Part shown: positions 9,273 to 17,449 of the stretch, one piece after another
Numbering within the stretch: the first letter of the stretch is position 1
Layout of the letters: each line of letters starts with the position of its first letter
Origin: Pseudomonas nabeulensis
Lineage (GTDB): Bacteria > Pseudomonadota > Gammaproteobacteria > Pseudomonadales > Pseudomonadaceae
Length of the DNA stretch: 64,000 bases
Assembly: GCF_004682045.1 (NCBI RefSeq)
Contig: NZ_QUZT01000002.1
Location: forward strand, 124,001-188,000
Direction of reading: 5' to 3'
Notes under the pieces: model-generated
Database searches by the model: none
What the model was told of the DNA's origin: nothing
Seen by the model: only the letters and a program-made list of their open reading frames with translations
Position numbers and translations under genes: made by a program

Positions 9273-9725
9273 ATGACAGTCGAATGGGTCTGCAAACATC
9301 ACACCGACCTGGGCAAGGAACAGCTGTACGCGATCCTGCGCCTGCGCGGCGAGGTATTCGTCGTTGAGCAAAAATGCGTGTACCAGGACATCGACGGGCA
9401 GGACCTGGAGGGCGATACCCATCATTTGATGGCCTGGAAGGATGATGAGTTGGTGGCCTACTTGCGTTTGCTCGATCCTGACTCACAGGGCGGTGATGTG
9501 GTCGTTGGCCGGGTGATCGTGGCGCCGGTAGCGCGGGGGACCGGGCTGGGGCATCAGATGATGGAAGAGACCCTTCGGCAGATAGAAGAAATCTGGCCGG
9601 AAACGCCGATTTTTCTGTCGGCCCAGGCGCATTTGCAGGGGTATTACGGGCGGTATGGGTTTGTGGTGGCGGGTGAGGAATACCTGGAGGACGATATTCC
9701 ACATATTGGTATGCGGCGGGTTTGA
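9273..9725 (+). CDS. elaA: GNAT-family N-acetyltransferase, ElaA type
   Basis: The 150-residue protein matches ElaA: LRLRGEVFVVEQKCVYQDID near the N-terminus, the acetyl-CoA pyrophosphate loop VAPVARGTGLGHQMM, and the closing YGRYGFVVAGEEYLEDDIPH. The acceptor substrate is unknown. AAGAGA lies upstream of the ATG. It is transcribed away from the solute-binding gene, and both sit between the inverted repeat arms. Confidence 0.9.
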   Translation: MTVEWVCKHHTDLGKEQLYAILRLRGEVFVVEQKCVYQDIDGQDLEGDTHHLMAWKDDELVAYLRLLDPDSQGGDVVVGRVIVAPVARGTGLGHQMMEETLRQIEEIWPETPIFLSAQAHLQGYYGRYGFVVAGEEYLEDDIPHIGMRRV

Positions 9726-9731
9726 GGCCGC

Positions 9732-9803
9732 CATCGGGGGCAAGCCCCCTCCCACATTTTGACCGCGCCGCCTATCAAATGTGGGAGGGGGCTTGCCCCC
9801 GAT
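9732..9803. repeat. Inside-out REP pair; right arm of the 72-bp perfect inverted repeat
   Basis: This is the exact reverse complement of 8273-8344 over 72 bp. The two arms enclose 1,387 bp containing only the solute-binding and GNAT genes. Confidence 0.93.
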
Positions 9804-9828
9804 AGCAATGGACCAATCAACACATCAC

Positions 9829-10125
9829 TCAGGGATACCCCAACACCTGCTTCACCGAATCCAGATTCGCCTCAATCCACCCCCGATCAATCGCCCCCCA
9901 GCTGCGAATCCGATAACACCCGGCATGGTTCCGCGCACCGTCCTCCTGCTCGAACTCACACACGATATCCAAGTCGGCCAACGCCGCAATCGTGTCCTGC
10001 GCCGTACGCCGGGGCATGCCCGTCACATCGGTCAACGCCGGCACACTGCTGGCCAGGCCGCTGTCGATCAAATACGCCACATACAGGCGGCGGTAGAAAC
10101 TGCTCTTGGTCTTGCTCACTTCCAT
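9829..10125 (-). CDS. Small winged helix-turn-helix protein
   Basis: The 98-residue protein has an HTH-like segment (SVPALTDVTGMPRRTAQDTIAALADLDIVCEF) typical of winged-helix DNA-binding domains; in short, MPRRTAQDTIAALADL is the probable recognition helix region. No effector domain is present. The ATG at 10125 has AAGGCGA about 9 bases upstream; a TTG two codons earlier is less likely. It lies 19 bp after the metalloprotease gene on the same strand and probably shares its transcript. Function is unknown. Confidence 0.7.
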   Translation of the reverse strand: MEVSKTKSSFYRRLYVAYLIDSGLASSVPALTDVTGMPRRTAQDTIAALADLDIVCEFEQEDGARNHAGCYRIRSWGAIDRGWIEANLDSVKQVLGYP

Positions 10126-10144
10126 GGTCAATCGCCTTGTGCGG

Positions 10145-10645
10145 TCAGGGCTTGCCCTGCAGGTCGCGATACGTGAGATACACCCGCAGGTCGAATTCCA
10201 CCTGATGGTAGCCCGGCATCATGTATTCACAGAGTTTGTAGAACGCCTTGTTGTGGTCCGATTCCTTGAAGTGCGCCAGTTCGTGCACCACGATCATGCG
10301 CAGGAACTCCGGCGCGGCTTCCTTGAACAGCGCAGCAATGCGGATCTCTTTCTTGGACTTGAGATTGCCGCCCTGCACCCGCGAAATCGTGGTGTGCAGG
10401 CCCAGGGCGCGGTGGGTCAGGTCCAAGCGGTTATCGAACAACACTTTGTCGATGGCCGGCGCGTTGCGCAGATGCTCCTGCTTCAAGGCCAGCGCGTAGG
10501 CGTACAGAGCCTTGTCGCTCTGCACGGCGTGACGCTCGGGGTAGCGTTGTTCCAGGTAAGCGCCCAACTGGTCCTTGGCGATCAGTTGACGCACTTGTTC
10601 TTGAAGGGCTGCGGGGTAGGCCTGGAGGTATTTCAGCGCGGTCAT
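10145..10645 (-). CDS. YgjP-like (M48/DUF45) zinc metallopeptidase
   Basis: The 166-residue protein carries the zinc motif HELAHFKESDHNKAFY, in which HExxH and the downstream His match the YgjP/SprT-like gluzincin layout. There is no signal peptide, so it should be cytoplasmic. It is upstream of, and probably co-transcribed with, the small winged-helix gene. The natural substrate is unknown. Confidence 0.83.
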   Translation of the reverse strand: MTALKYLQAYPAALQEQVRQLIAKDQLGAYLEQRYPERHAVQSDKALYAYALALKQEHLRNAPAIDKVLFDNRLDLTHRALGLHTTISRVQGGNLKSKKEIRIAALFKEAAPEFLRMIVVHELAHFKESDHNKAFYKLCEYMMPGYHQVEFDLRVYLTYRDLQGKP

Positions 10646-10687
10646 GGGGTCTGCAACAGGGTTCGAATGGGCGCCAGTGTAGCGAAT

Positions 10688-12793
10688 TCAACGCAGACGA
10701 GGGTGCGACCAGCCGGCAACTTCGTCGGCCATCAACGGCTGCGCCGCCCACGCCCCCTGGATAAACGGGCAACCATTGGCTTTAAGCCATTGGGCTTGCT
10801 CGTCCGTTTCCACGCCCTCGGCCACCACCAACACATCAAAGTGCCCACAGAGCTGGATAATGCTCAGTGCAAACGCCGCATCCCGTGGCGAGCCCGGCAG
10901 GCGCGCGACCAATTGCGGGTCGAGCTTGAGGGTATCGAAGGCCAGGTCACGCAGGTGGGACAGGGAGCAATTGCCCGCACCAAAGTCGTCCAGCGCAATC
11001 CGCACGCCAACCTGGCGCAGCAACTTTAGCTGCTTGGCGGACTCTTCCAGGTTGCTCATCAAACTGTCTTCGCTGATCTCCACTTCCAACTGCCGCGCCT
11101 GCAACCCATGTCGCTCGAGTACCTGCTGCAACTGAGTGGCCAGGTTGGGCATATTGAACTGGTTGCTGCTCAGGCTCACGCTCAATACCAGTTCATCATC
11201 GAAGGTGGTTTGCCAGGCCTGGCGCTGGGCGGCGACCTGTTGGTAGATCCACGCGCTCAACTGGCTGATCAGCCGCGCCTCTTCCAGCAAAGGCAGGAAC
11301 AGCCCCGGCGGCACGTCGCCGACACTCGGGTGCTGCCAGCGCAATAACGCCTCGACACCCCGCAAGCGGCCGTCCACCAGCGACACCTGCGGCTGGTAGA
11401 CCAGGCTGAAATCCTTGTTTTGGATGGCTGTGCGCACGCTGTCTTCCAGCATCAGCCGCGAACGGGCGCGACCGTTCATTTCCTGGTCGTAGTAGCGATA
11501 CTGCTGACGCCCGGCGCGCTTGGCTTCGTACATGGCGATATCCGCCGCACGCAGCAGGCCATTCAAATCCGAGCCACAGTCGGGGAACGTGGCAATGCCG
11601 ATGCTCACGCCGAGCATCACCTCCAAACCGTCGACCTGCTGGCAAACCGAGACCCTTTCGATCAGTTTTTCTGCAATCTTCGCCGCCTGCTCCGGAAACT
11701 CCAGCTCCAGCAGCGCCGTGAATTCATCGCCGCCCATGCGCCCAAGAATGTCGCAGGAGTGCAGACAGCCCTGCAGTTGCTCGGAGACCCAGCGCAACAC
11801 GCGGTCTCCGGCGTCATGGCCGAGGGAATCGTTGACCCGCTTGAACCCGTCGAGGTCCAGGTACATCAGCACCAACGACTGATCAGCGCGTTCACTGCGC
11901 AGCAGACTGTTCTCGACCGCCTGATAGAAACCGCGGCGGTTCAGCAACCCGGTCAACGGGTCGGTGACCGCCTGGAACTCCAGTTGCTGGTGCAGGTGAC
12001 GCACTTCGGACATGTCCAGCACAGTCACCACCATCGCCCTCTGCTCCGCCGGCAATGGCGCGCAAGACAAGGCCACCGGCACTTGCTGGCCACGGCCCGT
12101 GCGCAGAATTGCGTCGTGCAGGCGCCAGGTTTCGCCCTTGCGGTAACCGGCGTACATCTGCGATTCCAGCCAGACGGGCACATGGGGCTTTTGCAGGAAA
12201 TTGAGGAAGTCCTGTCCCTGCAACTCTTCCATCGTGGCGTTGAGCAAGCGTGAAATCGCCGGGTTGGCGTACTGGATCACGCCCTCTTGCCCCACCACCA
12301 GGATGCCCTCGGCGGCGTTGTCGAGTACCGACGCATTGAAGGCGCGGGCAGACTCCAGGTCGTGGCTCAGGCGCTGCAACGCCCGGCGATTGCGCTGGTG
12401 CTCCAGCAACGCCTGGACCTTGGGCTTGAGAATATGTGGGTCAAAGGGTTTGAACAGGTAATCGATAGCGCCACTGGCGTAGCCTTCAAGCACGGCGGCG
12501 GCGGATTGGGCGTTGGCACTGAGGAAGATAATCGGCGTCATCCGCGTACGCTGGCTGCCACGCATCAGGCGCGCGACTTCGAAGCCATCCATGCCAGGCA
12601 TCTTGACATCGAGCAGCACCAAGTCGACTTCGTGTGCCAGCAACAACTCGAGGGCTTCCAGGCCGGAGCTGGCGGTAACCACCTGCCAATCCTCGCGCTG
12701 TAGAAGGGCGCGCATGCTGATCAGGTTTTCCGGGTAGTCGTCGACCACCAAAAGAACCGATCTGCTGTCGCCGGGGTGTGGAGCGCATTCCAT
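10688..12793 (-). CDS. Response regulator with PAS, GGDEF and (partly degenerate) EAL domains
   Basis: This 701-residue protein has a receiver domain (residues 12-130; phospho-acceptor Asp62 in LLDVKMPG, Lys in FKPFD), a PAS domain (about 150-270), a GGDEF domain with intact GGDEF at 354-358, and an EAL domain with EAL at 481-483. The inhibitory I-site Arg is His (HSCD). In the EAL half, DDFG, KLD, AEGVE and QG are present, but the metal-binding Asn of the usual VNLS motif is Ser540 (SVSLS). Diguanylate cyclase output controlled by phosphorylation is therefore more likely than phosphodiesterase output; this is inference. No partner histidine kinase is adjacent. Confidence 0.92.
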   Translation of the reverse strand: MECAPHPGDSRSVLLVVDDYPENLISMRALLQREDWQVVTASSGLEALELLLAHEVDLVLLDVKMPGMDGFEVARLMRGSQRTRMTPIIFLSANAQSAAAVLEGYASGAIDYLFKPFDPHILKPKVQALLEHQRNRRALQRLSHDLESARAFNASVLDNAAEGILVVGQEGVIQYANPAISRLLNATMEELQGQDFLNFLQKPHVPVWLESQMYAGYRKGETWRLHDAILRTGRGQQVPVALSCAPLPAEQRAMVVTVLDMSEVRHLHQQLEFQAVTDPLTGLLNRRGFYQAVENSLLRSERADQSLVLMYLDLDGFKRVNDSLGHDAGDRVLRWVSEQLQGCLHSCDILGRMGGDEFTALLELEFPEQAAKIAEKLIERVSVCQQVDGLEVMLGVSIGIATFPDCGSDLNGLLRAADIAMYEAKRAGRQQYRYYDQEMNGRARSRLMLEDSVRTAIQNKDFSLVYQPQVSLVDGRLRGVEALLRWQHPSVGDVPPGLFLPLLEEARLISQLSAWIYQQVAAQRQAWQTTFDDELVLSVSLSSNQFNMPNLATQLQQVLERHGLQARQLEVEISEDSLMSNLEESAKQLKLLRQVGVRIALDDFGAGNCSLSHLRDLAFDTLKLDPQLVARLPGSPRDAAFALSIIQLCGHFDVLVVAEGVETDEQAQWLKANGCPFIQGAWAAQPLMADEVAGWSHPRLR

Positions 12794-13102
12794 GCTACGT
12801 CTCTTCCTTGGGAGCCATTCCGGTCAATTCTGAGAGAAAACCCGGACAAACTCTGAGGCCTCACTCTAGCCTCGGTTCCGAAAAATCAGAAGTACCTGGG
12901 TGCCATCATTGCGCCAAAGTTCAGGAAGCCGACTAACGGTCAGTCGCTGGAGGCCCCGTTCCATGGGAAACATGGCTTTTTGACATTCTGTTGGCGCCAA
13001 TAAATTGCCAGTAAATGTTTAACAACCCGACGAGCACCGCCTATAAAGAACCTGTCTGGCCCAAGGGCCAAAGTTGTTACCCCCTGCAAAAAGGCACACG
13101 CC
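12794..13102. other. 309-bp intergenic region between divergent GGDEF/EAL and alginate lyase genes
   Basis: No convincing gene is present. It contains a possible promoter for the lyase (TTGACA at 12980-12985 with TAAATT about 15 nt later) and two small palindromes: CCATG/CATGG at 12960-12974 and TGGCCC-AA-GGGCCA at 13057-13070, the latter inside the lyase leader. Confidence 0.5.
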
Positions 13103-13768
13103 ATGATCGACCTTTCCACTTGGAATCTGAGCATTCCCGTCGGCTCCCCACCGGCGACCATCGAAACCCCCAGGTTGATGAGCGGCTTCAACGACCAGTA
13201 TTTCCAGGCCGAAGGCAGCAACGTGCAATTCTGGACCCCCGTCACCGGCACCCGCACCGAAAACGCTATCTACCCGCGCAGTGAATTGCGCGAAACCTAC
13301 GCCGACGGCCGCCTGCGCAACTGGACCTACCCCGACGCCGACAACTTCCTGCGCGCCACCCTGGCGGTGAACCAAGTGCCGTCCAGCGGCAAGATCGTGA
13401 TCGGCCAGATCCATGCCTATGACAGCCAGAAACCGCTGATCAAGCTGGAATACCAATTCAAGGAGAAAACCCAGACCGGCAACATCGTCGCCAAAGTGCG
13501 CATGCGCCCGGACGAAGACGAAAGCCGCGTGATTATCGTCGCGTCGAATGTGCCGCTGGAGAAGAGCTTTACCTATGTCATTAATCTGAATAAAGCCGGG
13601 CTGCTCAGCGTGTATGCGGCGGATGGTGAGTGGAATGAGCGCATTGGTGCAGCGTGGGGCGCCAAGCCGTTGTATTTCAAGGCAGGGGCTTATGTGCAGG
13701 ACAACAGTGGGGATACCAAGGAAGGGGCACGGGTGACGTTTGCCAAGTTGGATATTGATCACGACTGA
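13103..13768 (+). CDS. Polysaccharide lyase family 7 (alginate lyase), no signal peptide
   Basis: The 221-residue protein has all three PL7 core motifs: RSELRE (residues 54-59), QIH (about 110-112) and YFKAGAYVQD (about 191-200), which line the alginate-binding cleft and supply catalytic Gln/His/Tyr. It starts directly with MIDLSTWNLSIPVG and lacks any export signal, resembling the cytoplasmic PL7 lyase of P. aeruginosa rather than periplasmic AlgL (PL5). It would cleave alginate by beta-elimination; how it meets its substrate is unclear. It is monocistronic, ending at a terminator shared with hipA. Confidence 0.9.
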   Translation: MIDLSTWNLSIPVGSPPATIETPRLMSGFNDQYFQAEGSNVQFWTPVTGTRTENAIYPRSELRETYADGRLRNWTYPDADNFLRATLAVNQVPSSGKIVIGQIHAYDSQKPLIKLEYQFKEKTQTGNIVAKVRMRPDEDESRVIIVASNVPLEKSFTYVINLNKAGLLSVYAADGEWNERIGAAWGAKPLYFKAGAYVQDNSGDTKEGARVTFAKLDIDHD

Positions 13769-13793
13769 ACGCCGCGAGGCCAAATCGCAGCCG

Positions 13794-13820
13794 CAAAAAA
13801 GCCCGCATCACTGCGGGCTT
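13794..13820. terminator. Intrinsic terminator for hipBA (minus strand); copy 1 of a 27-bp repeat
   Basis: A CAAAAAAGCCCGC stem with GCGGGCTT partner forms a GC hairpin; read on the minus strand it ends in T6. The same 27 bp recurs at 15441-15467 on the other side of hipBA. Confidence 0.82.
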
Positions 13821-13832
13821 ATCCATCAGCCT

Positions 13833-15104
13833 TCAATGCACACGCTTCACTACCGGTTTTCGCCTCATGCCCGACACCACTGAGTCATGAAGCGCCATCG
13901 CTCGCCCTGCATCCCACTCACTTTGCATCGTGGAAAACAGCCCACTATCAATTCGCGCCTGATGCTCGTTAAGCGCTTCGGACATCGCTTGAGCAATACG
14001 TTCAATGATCAGTCCAGGATTTTCCACACCACAGTGCTTGCGACCAAATTCAAGCAACTGCTGGCGGTCCGGGTAGGCCTTGACCTTGTTCATCTTGATC
14101 GCCAACGTGCGGTCGACCAATGAACGGCCAGATTTGGGATTGTAGTTTTCATAGGCTGTGGTCGTAGTGACATCAAACACCGGCGCCAATTGCACCGTCT
14201 CCGGGGCGCCGGGATGGTCATAGAGCACACCGAAATTTTTCAGATGAGCATCGCCATTACGCACCATGACCGACAGGCAAACGGAAGAGAAAAACCGCTC
14301 AAGCTCGCGCAACGGATCACCGTGCTGGCAAACAGTACTGATCACTGCTGCGAGCGTTTCATAACTTTGCGAATACTTGTAATTGTCGTGCGGATCTTTG
14401 TTCAGCCCCAGCAGTACTGCCATGTCTTCAAACCCCAACCTGCCGGTTTGGGTAAGGTCAAAGCGCTCCATCACAAAAAGATCACCGCCGTCAGACAACC
14501 AGCATCGCGGTGTTTGCAACCCCGCAAGGCGAGCAGCCTCCAGGCAAAGGAATTCGTTCTGGGCCAGGTGGGCGTACTCGTCAGCACCGGATTTCACAAT
14601 CAGGTCGGAGCTGAGCAGGGTTTTACGGCTACCGCCCAGCTTATCCAGGTCAGGCACCAAAACCTTTGGCTGCACACCTGAGATCCCTGATTCGAAATAG
14701 GTCTCCACCAGAAAATCAAACACCCTCTGCGAGGCATCTGCCGACAAAATTTCCTGCAACCCCACCTGCGCCCTTACTGGGGCAGACGTTTCCAATGGGT
14801 TCTCATAGCTCAGCCGACCAATCTGGTTGCCACCGATAATCGAGAGCAAGCGCATTTCATCCACTTGCATGTGCTTGGCCATTCGGCGCTTGATCTGATC
14901 AGCCAGGAAACCTTCGGGCACATTCATATCGAAAATCGGATGCAGCACGTTGCTGACGGCAGGTGTCGGGTCATAGGGCATCACCAGCGACACCTCACGG
15001 GAGGCCTCGACTGAGGCATAGGCGAATGAAAACTGCGAGCCTTTGGACAATTCGCCTGCACTCCCCTGAGGGGTGTCGATGATCAGTCGTTTGATCTTAC
15101 TCAT
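13833..15104 (-). CDS. hipA: HipA-family serine/threonine kinase toxin
   Basis: This 423-residue protein is a HipA kinase: the N-terminal HipA_N-like part is followed by GVQPK (residues 143-147, ATP-contacting loop), LIVKSG, NEFLCLEAARLAGL, VMERFD, the catalytic loop NGDAHLKN (Asp285, Lys289, Asn290) and VFDVTTTTAY (metal-binding Asp). Family members phosphorylate aminoacyl-tRNA synthetases such as GltX and arrest growth. The start at 15104 overlaps the antitoxin stop by 8 nt, the standard hipBA coupling; a longer frame to 15386 would overlap the whole antitoxin gene. Composition looks less GC-rich than its neighbours, suggesting acquisition. Confidence 0.92.
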   Translation of the reverse strand: MSKIKRLIIDTPQGSAGELSKGSQFSFAYASVEASREVSLVMPYDPTPAVSNVLHPIFDMNVPEGFLADQIKRRMAKHMQVDEMRLLSIIGGNQIGRLSYENPLETSAPVRAQVGLQEILSADASQRVFDFLVETYFESGISGVQPKVLVPDLDKLGGSRKTLLSSDLIVKSGADEYAHLAQNEFLCLEAARLAGLQTPRCWLSDGGDLFVMERFDLTQTGRLGFEDMAVLLGLNKDPHDNYKYSQSYETLAAVISTVCQHGDPLRELERFFSSVCLSVMVRNGDAHLKNFGVLYDHPGAPETVQLAPVFDVTTTTAYENYNPKSGRSLVDRTLAIKMNKVKAYPDRQQLLEFGRKHCGVENPGLIIERIAQAMSEALNEHQARIDSGLFSTMQSEWDAGRAMALHDSVVSGMRRKPVVKRVH

Positions 15105-15360
15105 CCTGATCCACCAGTTCGGCAAGGGACTTGAGATCGATCCGCCTGTCCACGACCTCCAAGGCCATACCCAAGGCAGTAATGACTCTGAAAACGGTGT
15201 ACATGGCGACGTTTTCACCGGCCTCGAGATCGATAATGGTCTTACGGCTGCACCGTGCCTTTTCTGCAAGCTGTTGCTGGCTGTATTGCTTTGCCCGACG
15301 CAATTGCCTGAGCCGCTCGCCAAAAGAGGGGGGATTGGTGATGAGCAAAATGTCACCCAT
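15097..15360 (-). CDS. hipB: HipB-like antitoxin, XRE-family HTH repressor
   Basis: The 87-residue protein has a single XRE helix-turn-helix: FGERLRQLRRAKQYSQQQLA, then CSRKTIIDLEAGENVAM. It should neutralise HipA and repress the pair by binding the inverted repeat at 15390-15409. It is translated first and its last 8 nt overlap the hipA start. Related stand-alone XRE regulators exist, but the overlap with a HipA kinase makes the antitoxin call firm. Confidence 0.92.
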   Translation of the reverse strand: MGDILLITNPPSFGERLRQLRRAKQYSQQQLAEKARCSRKTIIDLEAGENVAMYTVFRVITALGMALEVVDRRIDLKSLAELVDQDE

Positions 15361-15389
15361 ATAGGACTTTTTGATTGAATAAACAAATT

Positions 15390-15409
15390 ATGTCCACTAT
15401 GGCGGACAT
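15390..15409. promoter_or_regulatory. Candidate HipB operator
   Basis: ATGTCC and GGACAT form an inverted repeat separated by 8 nt, 30 bp upstream of the hipB start. The layout TGTCC-N8-GGACA closely parallels the known E. coli HipB operator TATCC-N8-GGATA. A possible half site (CGTCCGC) lies near 15423. Confidence 0.68.
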
Positions 15410-15440
15410 TTCAAGCGCCTTACGTCCGCTAAATCACCCA

Positions 15441-15471
15441 CAAAAAAGCCCGCATCACTGCGGGCTTCTTT
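15441..15471. terminator. Bidirectional terminator downstream of fba; copy 2 of the 27-bp repeat
   Basis: The hairpin of 13794-13820 is repeated exactly (15441-15467), here with an A-run on the left and a T-rich tail on the right, so it can act in both directions. It closes the fba transcript and lies just upstream of the hipBA promoter. Confidence 0.82.
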
Positions 15472-15486
15472 TAAACGCTTGAGGCC

Positions 15487-16551
15487 TTAGTTGACCTTAG
15501 CGTTCAACTCACCTTTCAGGTAACGCTGATACATCGCTTCCAACGAGATCGGCTTGATCTTCGAAGCATTACCCGCAGTACCAAACGCTTCATAACGCGC
15601 GATACACACATCACGCATCGCAGTCACAGTCGCGCCGAAGAACTTACGTGGGTCGAACTCGCTCGGGTTGGTGGCCATCAGGCGACGCATGGCACCGGTG
15701 GACGCCAGGCGCAGGTCGGTGTCGATGTTGACCTTGCGCACGCCGTACTTGATGCCTTCGACGATTTCTTCAACCGGCACGCCGTAGGTTTCTTTGATGT
15801 CGCCGCCGTACTGGTTGATGATCGCCAGCCATTCTTGCGGGACCGAGGAAGAACCGTGCATCACCAGGTGGGTGTTGGGGATGCGTTTGTGGATTTCCTT
15901 GATGCGGTCGATGGCCAGCACGTCGCCGGTAGGCGGCTTGGTGAATTTGTAGGCGCCGTGGCTGGTACCGATGGCGATAGCCAGGGCGTCAACTTGGGTC
16001 TTTTTCACGAAGTCGGCGGCTTCTTCCGGGTCGGTCAGCATTTGGCTGTGATCCAGTACGCCTTCAGCGCCGATGCCGTCTTCTTCGCCGGCCATGCCGG
16101 TTTCCAGGGAACCCAGGCAGCCCAGCTCGCCTTCAACCGAAACACCACAGGCGTGAGCCATGGCCACGGTTTGTTGGGTCACGCGTACGTTGTACTCGTA
16201 GTCGGTCGGGGTCTTGCCGTCTTCGCCGAGGGAGCCGTCCATCATCACCGAGCTGAAGCCCAGTTGGATGGAGCGCTGGCACACGTCCGGGCTGGTGCCG
16301 TGGTCCTGGTGCATGCACACCGGGATGTGCGGGAACTCTTCGATGGCCGCGAGGATCAGGTGACGCAGGAACGGCGCGCCAGCATATTTGCGGGCACCGG
16401 CCGAAGCCTGGACGATCACGGGGGAGTCGGTCTTGTCAGCGGCTTCCATGATGGCGCGCATCTGCTCAAGGTTGTTGACGTTAAAGGCTGGGACGCCGTA
16501 GCCGAACTCGGCTGCGTGGTCCAGCATTTGACGCATGCTGATAAGTGCCAT
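15487..16551 (-). CDS. fba: Class II fructose-1,6-bisphosphate aldolase
   Basis: This 354-residue protein is a class IIB zinc aldolase: [16 protein letters not shown] near the start, the Zn-ligand region [19 protein letters not shown], the second Zn His in [11 protein letters not shown], and HGSSSVP with the Na/substrate loop. It cleaves fructose-1,6-bisphosphate to DHAP and GAP; pseudomonads use it mainly for gluconeogenesis and the Entner-Doudoroff cycle. It is the last gene of the tkt-epd-pgk-fba block on the minus strand, separated from pgk by two small lipoprotein genes. Confidence 0.97.
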   Translation of the reverse strand: MALISMRQMLDHAAEFGYGVPAFNVNNLEQMRAIMEAADKTDSPVIVQASAGARKYAGAPFLRHLILAAIEEFPHIPVCMHQDHGTSPDVCQRSIQLGFSSVMMDGSLGEDGKTPTDYEYNVRVTQQTVAMAHACGVSVEGELGCLGSLETGMAGEEDGIGAEGVLDHSQMLTDPEEAADFVKKTQVDALAIAIGTSHGAYKFTKPPTGDVLAIDRIKEIHKRIPNTHLVMHGSSSVPQEWLAIINQYGGDIKETYGVPVEEIVEGIKYGVRKVNIDTDLRLASTGAMRRLMATNPSEFDPRKFFGATVTAMRDVCIARYEAFGTAGNASKIKPISLEAMYQRYLKGELNAKVN

Positions 16552-16708
16552 TGTGTTGTCTCTCCCGGTCGAGGGTCGTTAATCGTGCAAGCCTGCCGTA
16601 GCGGCGGCTGCTATTCAAGTTATTGCAGGTCAGGGTTTGTATGCCTGGCTTGCTGAATCGTTATTGCTGCGGTACTGATCCAAATTCCAACCTGGAACCG
16701 AATCGAAT

Positions 16709-16796
16709 GTGGGAGGGGGCTTGCCCCCGATGACAGTGGTTCAGCCAGTACACAGGTGCCTGACAGACCGCTATCGGGGGCAAGCCCCCTCCCACA
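16709..16796. repeat. REPIN
   Basis: Inverted REP pair in the usual orientation, between fba and the MliC-like lipoprotein gene. Confidence 0.92.
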
Positions 16797-16827
16797 TTTG
16801 GATCTCATTTGTCTTGAGATCGGGTTC

Positions 16828-17163
16828 TTACTGGGCTTTGCAGCCACGGCCGATCAAGTCGTCAGTGGCAACCCAGTAAACCAGGCCTTCCTCACCTTTT
16901 GTGTGAAACGCCAATTGGTCGTTGGCGTACAGCACGCCCGAGGCGGCGACGTCCTGTTTAAGGCGGTACACCTGGTCGGAACCGCCGAGGCGTACATCCA
17001 CCTCGGATTTAGCTGGGTTGGCAAAGCGCCAGTTGACCTCGGCCTTGCTGTCGCAGGTCCAGGTGGTCCACTTGTCCGCAGGCTCAGCCTTGCTACTGAA
17101 CATGTTCATGCTGCTGCAACCGGCCAACAAGGCCAGTGATGCCAGGGCGATAACGCCTTTCAT
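16828..17163 (-). CDS. MliC-type lipoprotein (C-type lysozyme inhibitor domain)
   Basis: The 111-residue protein starts MKGVIALASLALLAGCSS, a lipoprotein signal with lipobox LAGC. The mature part has WTCDSKAEVNWRF and SGVLYANDQLAFHTKG, matching the MliC fold signature (Cys near the N-terminus, SGxxY, a late Cys in GRGCKAQ). MliC proteins bind the active site of C-type lysozyme and protect the wall. The start at 17163 is preferred over 17193 because the signal peptide begins there. Confidence 0.82.
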   Translation of the reverse strand: MKGVIALASLALLAGCSSMNMFSSKAEPADKWTTWTCDSKAEVNWRFANPAKSEVDVRLGGSDQVYRLKQDVAASGVLYANDQLAFHTKGEEGLVYWVATDDLIGRGCKAQ

Positions 17164-17189
17164 TGCCAATCCTCGTGTGTTCTGACCCG

Positions 17190-17420
17190 TCAAGGGCAGC
17201 CCTGTTCCTGACCGTTGGGCGCGGCGTCGTATTTCTCCAGCCGTTCGTTGCCGATACGCTTGTTGATCACCGGCATGGTCTCGGCTTGCCAGTCAGCCTG
17301 GTAGCAGCTTTTTTTCGGCTGCGTGGCCGAAGGCTTTCCTGCCTCCGGCGCCGCGCCTGGCGTGCTGCCGCAGCCGGCCAACAGGCCCGCTGCGATCAGC
17401 AGTGCCAACGACTTGATCAT
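17190..17420 (-). CDS. Small lipoprotein of unknown function
   Basis: The 76-residue protein starts MIKSLALLIAAGLLAGCGST with lipobox LAGC, then a Pro/Ala-rich linker and a short domain with two Cys (KKSCYQADW and EQGCP) that could pair in the periplasm. No family is recognised. It sits between pgk and the MliC-like gene, 26 bp before the latter, and is probably expressed with them. Confidence 0.75.
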   Translation of the reverse strand: MIKSLALLIAAGLLAGCGSTPGAAPEAGKPSATQPKKSCYQADWQAETMPVINKRIGNERLEKYDAAPNGQEQGCP

Positions 17421-17449
17421 GGGAACACTCCTTTTCCGGATCACGCGCC

